A program made the position numbers and the translations under genes. From contig JAOZSF010000035.1 in assembly GCA_029939815.1 (NCBI GenBank), positions 1-11,435 of the forward strand: a DNA stretch of 11,435 bases, in the 5' to 3' direction. Positions 1-7,136 of the stretch are shown piece by piece. The notes under the pieces are model-generated. The model did no database searches. It worked only from the letters and a program-made list of their open reading frames with translations, and had not been told where the DNA came from. This DNA comes from a bacterium (lineage in GTDB: Bacteria > Auribacterota > UBA3054 > B51-G9). The stretch's first letter is position 1. Every line of letters begins with the position of its first letter.

Positions 1-46
1 GTTCTACAATAATTCTTTCGTTTTTGAGTGTGTTGAGATTTTTCAT
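1..46 (-). CDS. 5' end of an unidentified gene leaving the left edge (partial)
   Basis: On the minus strand an ATG at 46-44 opens a frame reading MKNLNTLKNERIIVE before the window ends. A GGAG Shine-Dalgarno sequence (plus-strand CTCC at 55-58) lies 8 bases upstream of the ATG, which is good spacing and the main reason to believe the start. Only 15 residues are visible, too few to assign a family. The gene is divergent from the histidine kinase operon, and the long spacer between them holds inverted repeats that could control it. A small lysine/asparagine-rich N-terminus fits many proteins; a secreted-peptide precursor is one possibility among many and cannot be tested here. Confidence 0.55.
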   Translation of the reverse strand, partial: MKNLNTLKNERIIVE

Positions 47-190
47 TTTTTTGTCTCCGTGTAATTGTTAATTAATTTTTACTATATATATATATATTAT
101 ATAATTATATAGTGTCCTTTTTTACTGTAATGCAACTGCTTTTTCAAGCTTTGCGACAATTATAAACCAATAAAGAAATGAAATCAATGG

Positions 191-228
191 TAAAAGTTGT
201 AATTTTTCAGATAAAAGTTGTAATTTTT
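191..228. repeat. Direct repeat, two 17-bp copies at 21-bp spacing
   Basis: TAAAAGTTGTAATTTTT occurs at 191-207 and again, identical, at 212-228. The 21-bp spacing is two helical turns, so two protein molecules would sit on the same face of the DNA. The core GTTGTAAT recurs inverted (ATTACAAC) at 254-261, inside the next element. This is compatible with a multi-site operator; the regulator is unknown. Confidence 0.6.
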
Positions 229-230
229 AT

Positions 231-270
231 ATACCAATTGTTGGTATATTTTTATTACAACAATTGGTAT
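231..270. promoter_or_regulatory. 13-bp perfect inverted repeat, operator-like
   Basis: ATACCAATTGTTG (231-243) is the exact reverse complement of CAACAATTGGTAT (258-270), separated by 14 AT-rich bases. The left arm also forms a compact palindrome ATACCAA-TTG-TTGGTAT (231-247), so two nested symmetries share the same bases. There is no T-tract after it, so it is not a typical terminator, and it is far from either gene end. A dimeric repressor or activator site is the most likely reading. The TGGTAT/ATACCA half-sites recall GntR-type operators, but that is only a resemblance. Confidence 0.5.
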
Positions 271-437
271 AAAAAACATATTCCGGAATGTAAACTATGT
301 CAGTATCGTTATTTACGAGATAGATTTTTTTATCATAAATGTATATAATTACCTAAAATCACTTTTGAAAATGGTATATTCAAGAGTTGAAAATGCTTGT
401 TTTTATGCAAAACGACCTAAAAATATCATCCTATATA

Positions 438-466
438 TTGCGTATTAATAGCAACTCTGCTATAAT
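438..466 (+). promoter_or_regulatory. Promoter-like site upstream of the histidine kinase operon
   Basis: TTGCGT (438-443) and a perfect TATAAT (461-466) are separated by 17 bases, the ideal sigma-70 spacing, although the -35 matches consensus only at TTG. A 6-bp inverted repeat ATAGCA-N4-TGCTAT (448-463) lies in the spacer and runs into the -10 box, where a bound protein would block polymerase. Transcription would begin near 473 and leave a leader of about 190 bases before the kinase, which could include the short frame at 502-633. Confidence 0.4.
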
Positions 467-479
467 ATGTTGATTTATA

Positions 480-638
480 TTATTGGAGATAATTAAAGAA
501 AATGCATATTAAGCCAGTTCCGGCGATTATTACCAATACGCCGAATACAAGGCTTGGAAGGTGTGTTTTGATACGCCGAACCTTTTGTAACGAAGTAGAC
601 GATGAATTGGTGATAGCCCTTGCGGCTAAATAGGGCAA
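480..638 (-). CDS. Possible 52-residue single-pass membrane peptide or chance ORF
   Basis: On the minus strand a frame runs from a TTG at 638-636 to a TAA at 482-480. Its C-terminal half reads like a genuine membrane helix: LVFGVLVIIAGTGLICIFF follows a basic stretch (KVRRIKTH), which would place the N-terminus in the cytoplasm. No ribosome-binding site or ATG supports the start. It lies fully antisense to the 43-codon frame at 502-633. It could be the remnant of a membrane protein, a small real protein, or a by-product of antisense codon composition. Confidence 0.2.
   Translation of the reverse strand: MPYLAARAITNSSSTSLQKVRRIKTHLPSLVFGVLVIIAGTGLICIFFNYLQ
502..633 (+). CDS. Possible 43-residue leader peptide or chance ORF
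   Basis: A 43-codon frame starts at an ATG downstream of the promoter-like site, with a GGAGA about 12 bases before it (a little far). It ends 25 bases before the first ATG of the kinase. The product (MHIKPVPAIITNTPNT...) has no recognisable domain or signal peptide. The same DNA is also open on the opposite strand and would there encode a hydrophobic segment, so one of the two readings, or both, must be accidental. Position and promoter favour this strand; composition does not decide it. Confidence 0.2.
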   Translation: MHIKPVPAIITNTPNTRLGRCVLIRRTFCNEVDDELVIALAAK

Positions 639-658
639 ATTAAAATTTCATACTTTTG

Positions 659-2980
659 ATGCTAAGCAATATGACTTTGTTAGTAAATGAGCTTAAAAAC
701 CGGTTGAAAACAGAACCCGATGGGACTGAGCGGGTTGATATACTCAATGCGCTCGCATTTGAAATAAAAGAAAATATTTCTGAAGCATTGAAACTTGTTG
801 AAGAATCCGGAAGCATAGCCACCCGATTAGATTATCATAAAGGAGTAGCTTTCAGTTCGTATGTACAGGCATCGATCTGGAATGTTCACGCGGAATACAC
901 TAAAGCAATAGAAGCCGCTGCGAACGCGTTAGTTTTATCCGATGAAATAAAAGACCGCCAAAAGCAATCAGAAGTTTTGGAATTAATGGGACAAATCCAA
1001 AAGAATTCCGGTGATTATAAAGCCGCGTTAGATTTTTATCAGCAAAGTCTTGCAATTGTACGTGAACTTAATATAGAAGAACGCGAAGCTGATTTGTTGA
1101 AAAAGGTTGCAAATATACATCTCAGCTTTGGTAATTACGATCAGGCGATTGAGTTATACCGGCAAGGTTTATCAATAGTTCAGCAGCTAAACGATGAACA
1201 TGCCCAGTCAGTAATTCTGAATAATATGGGGACTGCCTACAGACATTTGGGCGAACATGAAACTGCGCTGGAATATTTCGAGAAAAGTTTTAGTCTTAAA
1301 AAAATATTAAATGACGAGCGCGGTCAAGCGAATACACTTACCAATATAGGGTTAGTTTATAAAGATATTGGGATGTATCCTAAGGCGCTTGAGTCTTACC
1401 AGAAAAGTCTGCCGATAATACAAAAGTTAAATGATCGTTATCGTGAAGCGAGTATATTGAGCAACATAGGCGTAGTGTATCGCCAAATCGGACATTTCCC
1501 AAAAGCACTTGAATTTTTTCTCAATAGTTTGAATATATGCCGTTTAATAAATATTCGGCGAAATGAAGCTGAAGTCTTAAATAATATCGGCTTACTCTAT
1601 CTTGAGTCAGATGATGCTGCAACCGCTCTTGATTACCTTGGTAAAAGTCTGGAAATCTGGCACGAACTTGGCGATAAAAGAAGTGAAGCGGTAACACTTG
1701 ACAGCATAGGCGGTTCATATTTTAAATCCGGCGATTATGACACGGCGCTTGACAATTTAAAAACCAGTCTTGAAATCACACGTTTTTCCGGCGATGGATA
1801 TACAGCATCAAATACATTAAGCGACATAGCTAATGTATATTCAGCGCAGGGAAAAACATCCATCGCGCTTGAATATTTTAATGAAAGTTTCGAATTGGCG
1901 GAAAAGGTTGGATACAAACACAGGCAGTCGGAGGCGCTTCTCGGCATAGGAGAAATTTATGTTGGACAGCAGGAGCCGGAAAAAGCTTTGGATTATCTCC
2001 GCCGCTCGTTAAGATTGGCTGAAGAACTTGGAGCGCGTGAATTGCTCTATCGCATCCATCTCTCGCTTTCTTACGCATCGGAACAATTAGGTTTATTGCG
2101 ACAAACATTGAATCATCTTCGCGCGCACCAACGTTTCAAAGAAGAAATATTTAATGAGGAATCTGACAAGACATTTAAAAAACTGCAGGCGGTGCATGAA
2201 GTTGAAACTGCCAAACGTGAGGCGGAATTGTATCGTTTAAAAACGGTGGAACTTGCAAAATTAAATGAGCAGTTGAGTGAAGCGATTTCCGAGAAAAATG
2301 AGATACTTGGAATTGCGGCTCATGACTTAAAAAATCCTCTTGGAGCTATACTGTTAACATCTCAGCACATAGAAAGTTCATTATCGGACATGCCATCGGA
2401 ATTGGTTATAAAATTCATGGGCAACGTGACAAAAACAGCTGATGATATGTTGAGCATAGTTAATAAGATGCTTCAAAGTGAAGAATTTGAATCTGAAAAG
2501 TTGATTTTATGTCCCGAAATAATTGATATTAAAGCAATTACGAACGATGTAGTTGAATATTATTTGTTGAAAGCTAAAGAGAAAAATATTGATATTCAAT
2601 ACGAAAGTGATGGTGAAAAAGTTACTGTTTTTTCTGATCCGGTAGCCTCAAAACAAATAATTGATAACCTTGTTTCTAACGCTGTTAAGTTTGCTCCTCA
2701 CGAAACAACTGTTACCGTTTCTTTACAACAAACAGGTACCTTGGTGCAGTTCTCCGTGAAAGATGAAGGACCGGGTCTTTCAGATAAAGATAAAGAATCA
2801 CTTTTTAAACGCTTCTCTAAATTAACTGCCAAGCCGACCGGAGGAGAACATTCAACGGGGCTTGGCTTGTCTATAGTAAAAAAGCTGGTCGATAAATTGC
2901 AGGGACGGGTATGGTGTGAAAGTGAACTTGGAATGGGAGCCAGGTTCATAGTAGAATTGCCGAGATTTTCTAACGAGTAG
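659..2980 (+). CDS. Cytoplasmic TPR sensor histidine kinase
   Basis: Sensor kinase of a two-component system, 773 residues from the ATG at 659. Residues about 80-450 form a TPR array with a strict 40-residue period: glycine-led turns recur at about 118, 158, 198, 238 and on to 438, each with a typical A..YF..SL core. A predicted coiled-coil linker (about 500-547) leads into a HisKA domain with the H-box HDLKNPLG (phosphorylated His555) and a HATPase_c domain with N-box NLVSNAVKF (Asn670, Asn674), G1 box DEGPG (702-706) and G2 box GLGLS (734-738). All catalytic motifs are intact. There is no signal peptide or membrane segment, so it should sense a cytoplasmic protein or peptide partner through the TPRs. 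No Shine-Dalgarno sequence is visible; an internal ATG at 671 and a TTG at 656 are alternative starts. The response regulator follows after 18 bases. Confidence 0.93.
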   Translation: MLSNMTLLVNELKNRLKTEPDGTERVDILNALAFEIKENISEALKLVEESGSIATRLDYHKGVAFSSYVQASIWNVHAEYTKAIEAAANALVLSDEIKDRQKQSEVLELMGQIQKNSGDYKAALDFYQQSLAIVRELNIEEREADLLKKVANIHLSFGNYDQAIELYRQGLSIVQQLNDEHAQSVILNNMGTAYRHLGEHETALEYFEKSFSLKKILNDERGQANTLTNIGLVYKDIGMYPKALESYQKSLPIIQKLNDRYREASILSNIGVVYRQIGHFPKALEFFLNSLNICRLINIRRNEAEVLNNIGLLYLESDDAATALDYLGKSLEIWHELGDKRSEAVTLDSIGGSYFKSGDYDTALDNLKTSLEITRFSGDGYTASNTLSDIANVYSAQGKTSIALEYFNESFELAEKVGYKHRQSEALLGIGEIYVGQQEPEKALDYLRRSLRLAEELGARELLYRIHLSLSYASEQLGLLRQTLNHLRAHQRFKEEIFNEESDKTFKKLQAVHEVETAKREAELYRLKTVELAKLNEQLSEAISEKNEILGIAAHDLKNPLGAILLTSQHIESSLSDMPSELVIKFMGNVTKTADDMLSIVNKMLQSEEFESEKLILCPEIIDIKAITNDVVEYYLLKAKEKNIDIQYESDGEKVTVFSDPVASKQIIDNLVSNAVKFAPHETTVTVSLQQTGTLVQFSVKDEGPGLSDKDKESLFKRFSKLTAKPTGGEHSTGLGLSIVKKLVDKLQGRVWCESELGMGARFIVELPRFSNE

Positions 2981-2988
2981 AATAACAT

Positions 2989-2993
2989 GGAGG
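2989..2993 (+). promoter_or_regulatory. Strong ribosome-binding site of the response regulator
   Basis: GGAGG lies 5 bases before the ATG at 2999, in the 18-base gap after the kinase stop. It is the strongest Shine-Dalgarno sequence in the window and fixes the regulator start. The upstream kinase has none, so the regulator is probably translated more efficiently than its kinase. Confidence 0.8.
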
Positions 2994-2998
2994 TATAA

Positions 2999-3646
2999 AT
3001 GTGTATACAGGTTTTTCTGGTTGATGATCATAGCATAGTTCGCGAAGGACTAAAATCTATTATTAACAGCGAAGCCGATATGGAAGTAATCGGCGAAGCT
3101 GATAATGGTAAGCAGGCTCTTGAAATGATCTGCGAATATGAAGCCGATATTATTATCATGGATGTTGAAATGCCGGGCTTAGACGGAATTGAAACAACGG
3201 CAAAAATGGTTGAAAAATTCGGTAAAAAAATACTCGCTTTGTCTGCTCATTCAGAAATCCAGTACGTTCAAAAAATGCTGAAAGCGGGAGCCAAAGGGTA
3301 TTTGTTGAAAGAATGCGTTATTAATGAACTCGTACGCGCAATACACAGAATTGTTAATGGCAGCGTTTATGTCTCTGAACGCTTAACACAGGATGTTGTA
3401 AGCGACTATATAAAAAAACTTTCAAAAATTGAAAACAGCGTGTTATCAATTTTAACCGATAAAGAAACTGAAGTGCTAAAATTGATCGCTAAAGGTTTGT
3501 CAAGACAGCAAATAGCCCGGCAGCTATATGCAACACCGGGGACAATATCAAAACACAGACAAAATATCATGGAAAAGCTTGGTATATCTACTAATGCCGA
3601 TCTTGTAATGTTTGCCATCCGGGAAGGAATTGTAACTCTTGATTGA
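2999..3646 (+). CDS. NarL/LuxR-type response regulator
   Basis: Response regulator of 215 residues, the usual length for the NarL/FixJ family. The receiver domain (about 1-120) has the acidic pair Asp9/Asp10, phosphoacceptor Asp55 in MDVEMPG, Ser82 as the switch residue and Lys104 in YLLKE. The C-terminal LuxR-type helix-turn-helix (about 150-212) reads LTDKETEVLKLIAKGLSRQQIA followed by a recognition helix region TPGTISKHRQNIMEKLG, all as expected for a DNA-binding dimer. It is the likely partner of the kinase immediately upstream. The exporter gene starts 38 bases later with no convincing terminator between, so it may be transcribed with the exporter, or bind near it. Its targets cannot be read from the sequence. 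Confidence 0.95.
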   Translation: MCIQVFLVDDHSIVREGLKSIINSEADMEVIGEADNGKQALEMICEYEADIIIMDVEMPGLDGIETTAKMVEKFGKKILALSAHSEIQYVQKMLKAGAKGYLLKECVINELVRAIHRIVNGSVYVSERLTQDVVSDYIKKLSKIENSVLSILTDKETEVLKLIAKGLSRQQIARQLYATPGTISKHRQNIMEKLGISTNADLVMFAIREGIVTLD

Positions 3647-3673
3647 AAACAATAATTATTATAAATAATATTT

Positions 3674-3687
3674 AAGGATTAAATTTG
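3674..3687 (+). promoter_or_regulatory. RBS and TTG start of the exporter gene
   Basis: AAGGA at 3674-3678 lies 6 bases before a TTG codon at 3685. Starting there gives MKFPFYKQHDASDCGP, which places the C39 peptidase motif at the extreme N-terminus as in its family. No ATG upstream is available and a later start would lose the catalytic cysteine, so TTG is the real start. Confidence 0.85.
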
Positions 3688-5868
3688 AAATTTCCATTTT
3701 ACAAACAACATGATGCATCTGATTGCGGACCAACCTGTCTTCGCATGATCGCAAAGTATTATGGGCAAAATATTCCGCTTCAAACTTTACGTCAAAGGTG
3801 TAACATCGCACGGGCGGGTGTTTCACTTCTCGGTATCAGTGATGCTGCTGAAAGTATCGGTTTGCGTACTCTCGCCGCGCGATTACCTTACGAAAAATTG
3901 ATCGATGAAGTCCCGCTCCCGTGTGTCGCGCACTGGAACCAAGATCATTTTATTGTAGTTTATAAAACTAAAAAAAAGAAAATTTTTGTCGCTGATCCTG
4001 CTCATGGATTGCTTACTTATAGCCGGGAAGAATTCCTAAAAGGTTGGTCGGTTGCCGGTGATGACGAAGGAATAGTATTATTAGTTGAGACAACACCGGA
4101 TTTTTTGAATGAGGAAGATGAGGAAGCGCCGCGTAAAAACGGAATAAAATTTATTTTATCATATCTTCTCGTTTACAAAAAATTCTTATTCCAATTGTTT
4201 CTCGGGATGCTGCTCGGAAGTATTCTCGCGCTTATTTTCCCTTTTCTTACTCAGGCTATTGTTGACGTCGGGATAGCTAATCAAAATATCGGCTTTGTTT
4301 ATACTGTCCTGCTTGCACAGTTGATGCTCTTCGCAAGTCAGACATCCGTAAGTTTTATTCGAAGTTGGATTTTACTTCACATCGGCGCTCGGGTAAACAT
4401 CTCGATAATCTCTGATTTCCTTACAAAGATGATGAAGTTACCGATGCCGTTTTTTGACACACGAACCGTTGGCGATTTATTACAAAGAATAGATGATCAC
4501 CGTCGCATCGAGCATTTTCTAACTTCCGCCAGTTTGAGCACAGTTTTCTCGATGGTAAATCTCGTTGTTTTTTCTATTGTACTTGCGATTTACAGCCCTG
4601 TAATCCTCGCTGTTTTTGCCGCCGGAACATTACTCGCGATTGGCTGGCTTTTAATTTTCCTCAAGAGGCGCAGCGCGTTAGATTATAAACGGTTTGTCAA
4701 AAGAGCCGAGAATCAGAATAAACTTGTTCAGCTGATTCAGGGGATGCCTGAGCTTAAACTTAACAATAGTGAAAAAATTAAACGCTGGGAGTGGGAACAT
4801 GTTCAGGCCGCCCTCTTTAAACTCAATGTTAAAAGTCTCGCTTTAAGTCAGTATCAACAGGCCGGGATGCTTTTCCTTCTCAAAGGTAAAGATATTCTCG
4901 TTTCCTTTCTCGCTGCTAAAGAAGTTATTGACGGGAATATGACTCTCGGAATGATGCTCGCTGTTCAATATATTATCGGACAGTTGAGTGGACCCATTGA
5001 CCAGATAATTAATTTCATTCATTCAGCTCAGGACGCAAAACTAAGTTCCGAGCGATTATCTGAAATACATTCCGCCAAAGATGAAGAAGAAACTCCCGAT
5101 GACATTGGATACGCCGCGTTTCCTGATGACCACACGATTCATGTTAACGGAGTTAGTTTCAGCTATCCGGGACCTGAATCCGAGAAGGTGCTTAATAACA
5201 TAATAGCAACAATTCCGGAAGGTAAAATTACCGCTATCGTCGGCTCCAGCGGAAGTGGAAAAACAACGCTAATGAAACTTCTGCTGAAATTTTACGAACC
5301 GGATGACGGGGAGTTTAGGATCGGTCCTTCTCGTCTGAAAAATATTAACGGCAGATTGTGGCGCGGTAAATGCGGAGTGGTTATGCAGGACGGTTATATC
5401 TTCTCCGATACTGTTGCAAGCAACATCGCTCTCGGTGATGAAAATATTGATGCCGCTAAACTTGTCCGTGCGGTTCGCATCGCACACCTTCAAGATTTTA
5501 TTGAATCGATGCCGTTGAGTTATAACACAAAAATAGGCCCTGACGGGCATGGATTAAGTCAGGGACAAAAACAAAGAATTTTAATCGCAAGAGCGGTTTA
5601 TAAAGGTCCGGAATATTTATTCTTTGATGAGGCAACCAGTTCACTTGATGCTTACAACGAACGCGTGATCATGGAAAACCTTGAGGAATTCTTCAAGGGG
5701 AAAACTGTGATCGTTATTGCTCATCGATTGAGTACGGTTAAAAAAGCCGATCAAATATTAGTTCTAGAAAAAGGTAGAATTACTGAGTCAGGTACTCATC
5801 AGGACCTTACTGCCGCTCGCGGCGCGTATTATAATTTAGTCAAAAATCAATTGGAGTTAGGAACATGA
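3685..5868 (+). CDS. Peptidase C39-containing ABC exporter (PCAT)
   Basis: Inner-membrane exporter of 727 residues that removes a leader peptide, usually after a double glycine, and pumps out the mature peptide. The N-terminal C39 cysteine peptidase is intact: Gln8, Cys14 in DCGPTCL, His88 in HWNQDHF and Asp104 in VADPAHG. A membrane domain with about six hydrophobic segments spans roughly 155-445. The nucleotide-binding domain has a Walker A GSSGSGKTT (520-528), Q-loop VMQDG (Gln568), signature LSQGQ (624-628; LSGGQ is the common form), Walker B YLFFDE (Glu649) and H-loop His680. It overlaps the adaptor gene by 4 bases, so the two are translationally coupled. Relatives include LagD, ComA, PCAT1 and RaxB. 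The cargo is unknown; no double-glycine precursor gene is visible in the window. Confidence 0.95.
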   Translation: MKFPFYKQHDASDCGPTCLRMIAKYYGQNIPLQTLRQRCNIARAGVSLLGISDAAESIGLRTLAARLPYEKLIDEVPLPCVAHWNQDHFIVVYKTKKKKIFVADPAHGLLTYSREEFLKGWSVAGDDEGIVLLVETTPDFLNEEDEEAPRKNGIKFILSYLLVYKKFLFQLFLGMLLGSILALIFPFLTQAIVDVGIANQNIGFVYTVLLAQLMLFASQTSVSFIRSWILLHIGARVNISIISDFLTKMMKLPMPFFDTRTVGDLLQRIDDHRRIEHFLTSASLSTVFSMVNLVVFSIVLAIYSPVILAVFAAGTLLAIGWLLIFLKRRSALDYKRFVKRAENQNKLVQLIQGMPELKLNNSEKIKRWEWEHVQAALFKLNVKSLALSQYQQAGMLFLLKGKDILVSFLAAKEVIDGNMTLGMMLAVQYIIGQLSGPIDQIINFIHSAQDAKLSSERLSEIHSAKDEEETPDDIGYAAFPDDHTIHVNGVSFSYPGPESEKVLNNIIATIPEGKITAIVGSSGSGKTTLMKLLLKFYEPDDGEFRIGPSRLKNINGRLWRGKCGVVMQDGYIFSDTVASNIALGDENIDAAKLVRAVRIAHLQDFIESMPLSYNTKIGPDGHGLSQGQKQRILIARAVYKGPEYLFFDEATSSLDAYNERVIMENLEEFFKGKTVIVIAHRLSTVKKADQILVLEKGRITESGTHQDLTAARGAYYNLVKNQLELGT

Positions 5869-7082
5869 CCGATGATTTAGATTTGTACACCAAAAGTGAT
5901 GAAGTTCAGGAAGTGATGAACTATGTCCCCCATTGGATTGTGCGTAGCGGGATTACGATAGTTTTTATCACAATATTAATGCTTCTAGGAGTATCGTGGC
6001 TTATAAAATATCCCGATGTTATAAAAGCAAGGGTTACAATCATATCACAAACTCCGCCGATTAAAGTTGTTGCACGTTCAAATGGTAAACTTACACTTTA
6101 CGTTAAGGATCACGACCCGGTAACTCCCGGAAAAATACTTGCCGTTATAGAAAATCCCGCGAATATAGAAGACGTTTTTGTATTAAAGAAAAAGATGGAA
6201 AAGTTTAAATCTTTTCTGAAAAACCCGGGAAGCATTACAAATATTGTGTTTGACCGAACAGCATCACTTGGTGAATTGCAGGATACTTACACGGAATTTA
6301 TAAAAAATATAAATTCGTTAAAACTTATACTAGAACACGAAAACAACGACAACTTAGAAGGTATTTCTCCGACTTATGGAGACGAAATAAGCAAACTTGT
6401 TTATCAAAAAGTTCTTCTTACTAAAGATCTTAAGGTCGCGGAAAAGAAATACACAAGCAGTAAAATACTTTTTAAAAAAGGGTTGCTTTCTGAAATGGAA
6501 CTTGCGGATATTGAAGTCGAATTCAAAAAAAAACTGGATACTATGGCCTATGTCAAAGGTGATATAAAATATGTGAAAAATAATCTCATTCTATCTATTC
6601 AACTTACTTATAAAAGATTGGAAAGTCAACTCGATGAATGGAATTATAAATATGTTCTCATCGCGGCAATAAAAGGCAATGTCTCCTTCTTTGACTTCTG
6701 GAGCAATAATCAGTTCGTTAATGCCGGAGATGATGTTATGACTGTCGTCCCAAAATCACATAATATTATCGGGAAAGTTTATCTCCCTATCGCCGGTTCA
6801 GGGAAAGTAAAGAAAGGCCAGAAAGTTAATATTCAATGCGATAACTATCCATGCAGAGAATACGGATTTGTAAAAGGCGAAGTCGCTTCAATTTCGCTCA
6901 TGCCGCAAAACGACCAGTTCCTCGTAAATGTAGAACTACCCGATGGATTGAACACAACATTCAACAAAAAACTTGATTTCAAACAGGAGATGGATGGAAC
7001 AGCCAGTATTGTGACTGAAGATTTAAGATTGATCCAACGATTTTTCAATGAATTCCGGTATTTATTCAGTTCGTCATTTTAG
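5865..7082 (+). CDS. HlyD-family adaptor subunit of the peptide exporter
   Basis: Membrane-fusion (periplasmic adaptor) protein of 405 residues that links the ABC exporter to the outer membrane. One membrane anchor lies at about 27-47 after a short cytoplasmic N-terminus. A lipoyl-like half follows (RSNGKLTLYVKDHDPVTPGK, about 71-90), then a charged helical hairpin (about 100-250), the second lipoyl half (about 260-300) and a beta-barrel domain (NIIGKVYLPIAGSGKVKKGQ onward). The C-terminal EDLRLIQRFFNEFRYL is the tail usual for adaptors of this exporter group. Start and exporter stop overlap as ATGA at 5865-5868. An outer-membrane TolC-type partner is not encoded here and would be supplied from elsewhere. 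Confidence 0.92.
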   Translation: MTDDLDLYTKSDEVQEVMNYVPHWIVRSGITIVFITILMLLGVSWLIKYPDVIKARVTIISQTPPIKVVARSNGKLTLYVKDHDPVTPGKILAVIENPANIEDVFVLKKKMEKFKSFLKNPGSITNIVFDRTASLGELQDTYTEFIKNINSLKLILEHENNDNLEGISPTYGDEISKLVYQKVLLTKDLKVAEKKYTSSKILFKKGLLSEMELADIEVEFKKKLDTMAYVKGDIKYVKNNLILSIQLTYKRLESQLDEWNYKYVLIAAIKGNVSFFDFWSNNQFVNAGDDVMTVVPKSHNIIGKVYLPIAGSGKVKKGQKVNIQCDNYPCREYGFVKGEVASISLMPQNDQFLVNVELPDGLNTTFNKKLDFKQEMDGTASIVTEDLRLIQRFFNEFRYLFSSSF

Positions 7083-7111
7083 ACATAATCATAGCACGAT
7101 AAAATCCCTTC

Positions 7112-7130
7112 CCCTATTTTATAAAATGGG
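7112..7130 (+). promoter_or_regulatory. Hairpin over the ribosome-binding site of the fusion gene
   Basis: CCC-T-ATTTT-AT-AAAAT-GGG can fold on itself with one bulged T. The 3' arm contains GGG of the putative Shine-Dalgarno GGGAA (7128-7132) that lies 4 bases before the ATG at 7137. Folding would hide that site. This could tune translation of the modifying enzyme relative to the exporter; it is too A/T-rich to be a strong terminator. Confidence 0.35.
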
Positions 7131-7136
7131 AATATT

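Larger units (their letters stand above)
47..655. other. Long AT-rich divergent spacer
   Basis: About 600 bases lie between the divergent left-edge gene and the histidine kinase. In order the spacer holds a TA run (83-97) followed by a 14-bp perfect palindrome TATATAATTATATA (98-111), a 17-bp direct repeat (191-228), a 13-bp inverted repeat (231-270), a 10-bp palindrome ATTCCGGAAT (280-289), a promoter-like site (438-466) and a slightly more GC-rich patch (about 510-635) in which short frames are open on both strands. No long gene is visible. The size of the spacer and its symmetrical elements suggest regulatory DNA for one or both divergent genes. Confidence 0.6.

Noticed and set aside
651..658. 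Bacteroidota-type -7 box TACTTTTG just before the kinase start
   Set aside because: It matches TAnnTTTG, but no TTG lies 19-21 bases upstream and the start site would fall nearly on the ATG, so the site at 438-466 is preferred.
2698..2988. 96-codon minus-strand ORF opposite the kinase ATPase domain
   Set aside because: It is antisense to conserved N, G1 and G2 box codons of the kinase, has no ribosome-binding site and no recognisable domain.
3647..3684. Terminator between the response regulator and the exporter
   Set aside because: Only a weak A/T-only symmetry (AATAATTATTATAAATAATATT region) with no GC stem or T-run; read-through is more likely.
3685..5868. RTX-toxin type exporter (HlyB-like with a dead C39-like domain)
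   Set aside because: HlyB-type proteins lack the catalytic cysteine; here Cys14, His88 and Asp104 are all present, so a leader-cleaving exporter is the better call.
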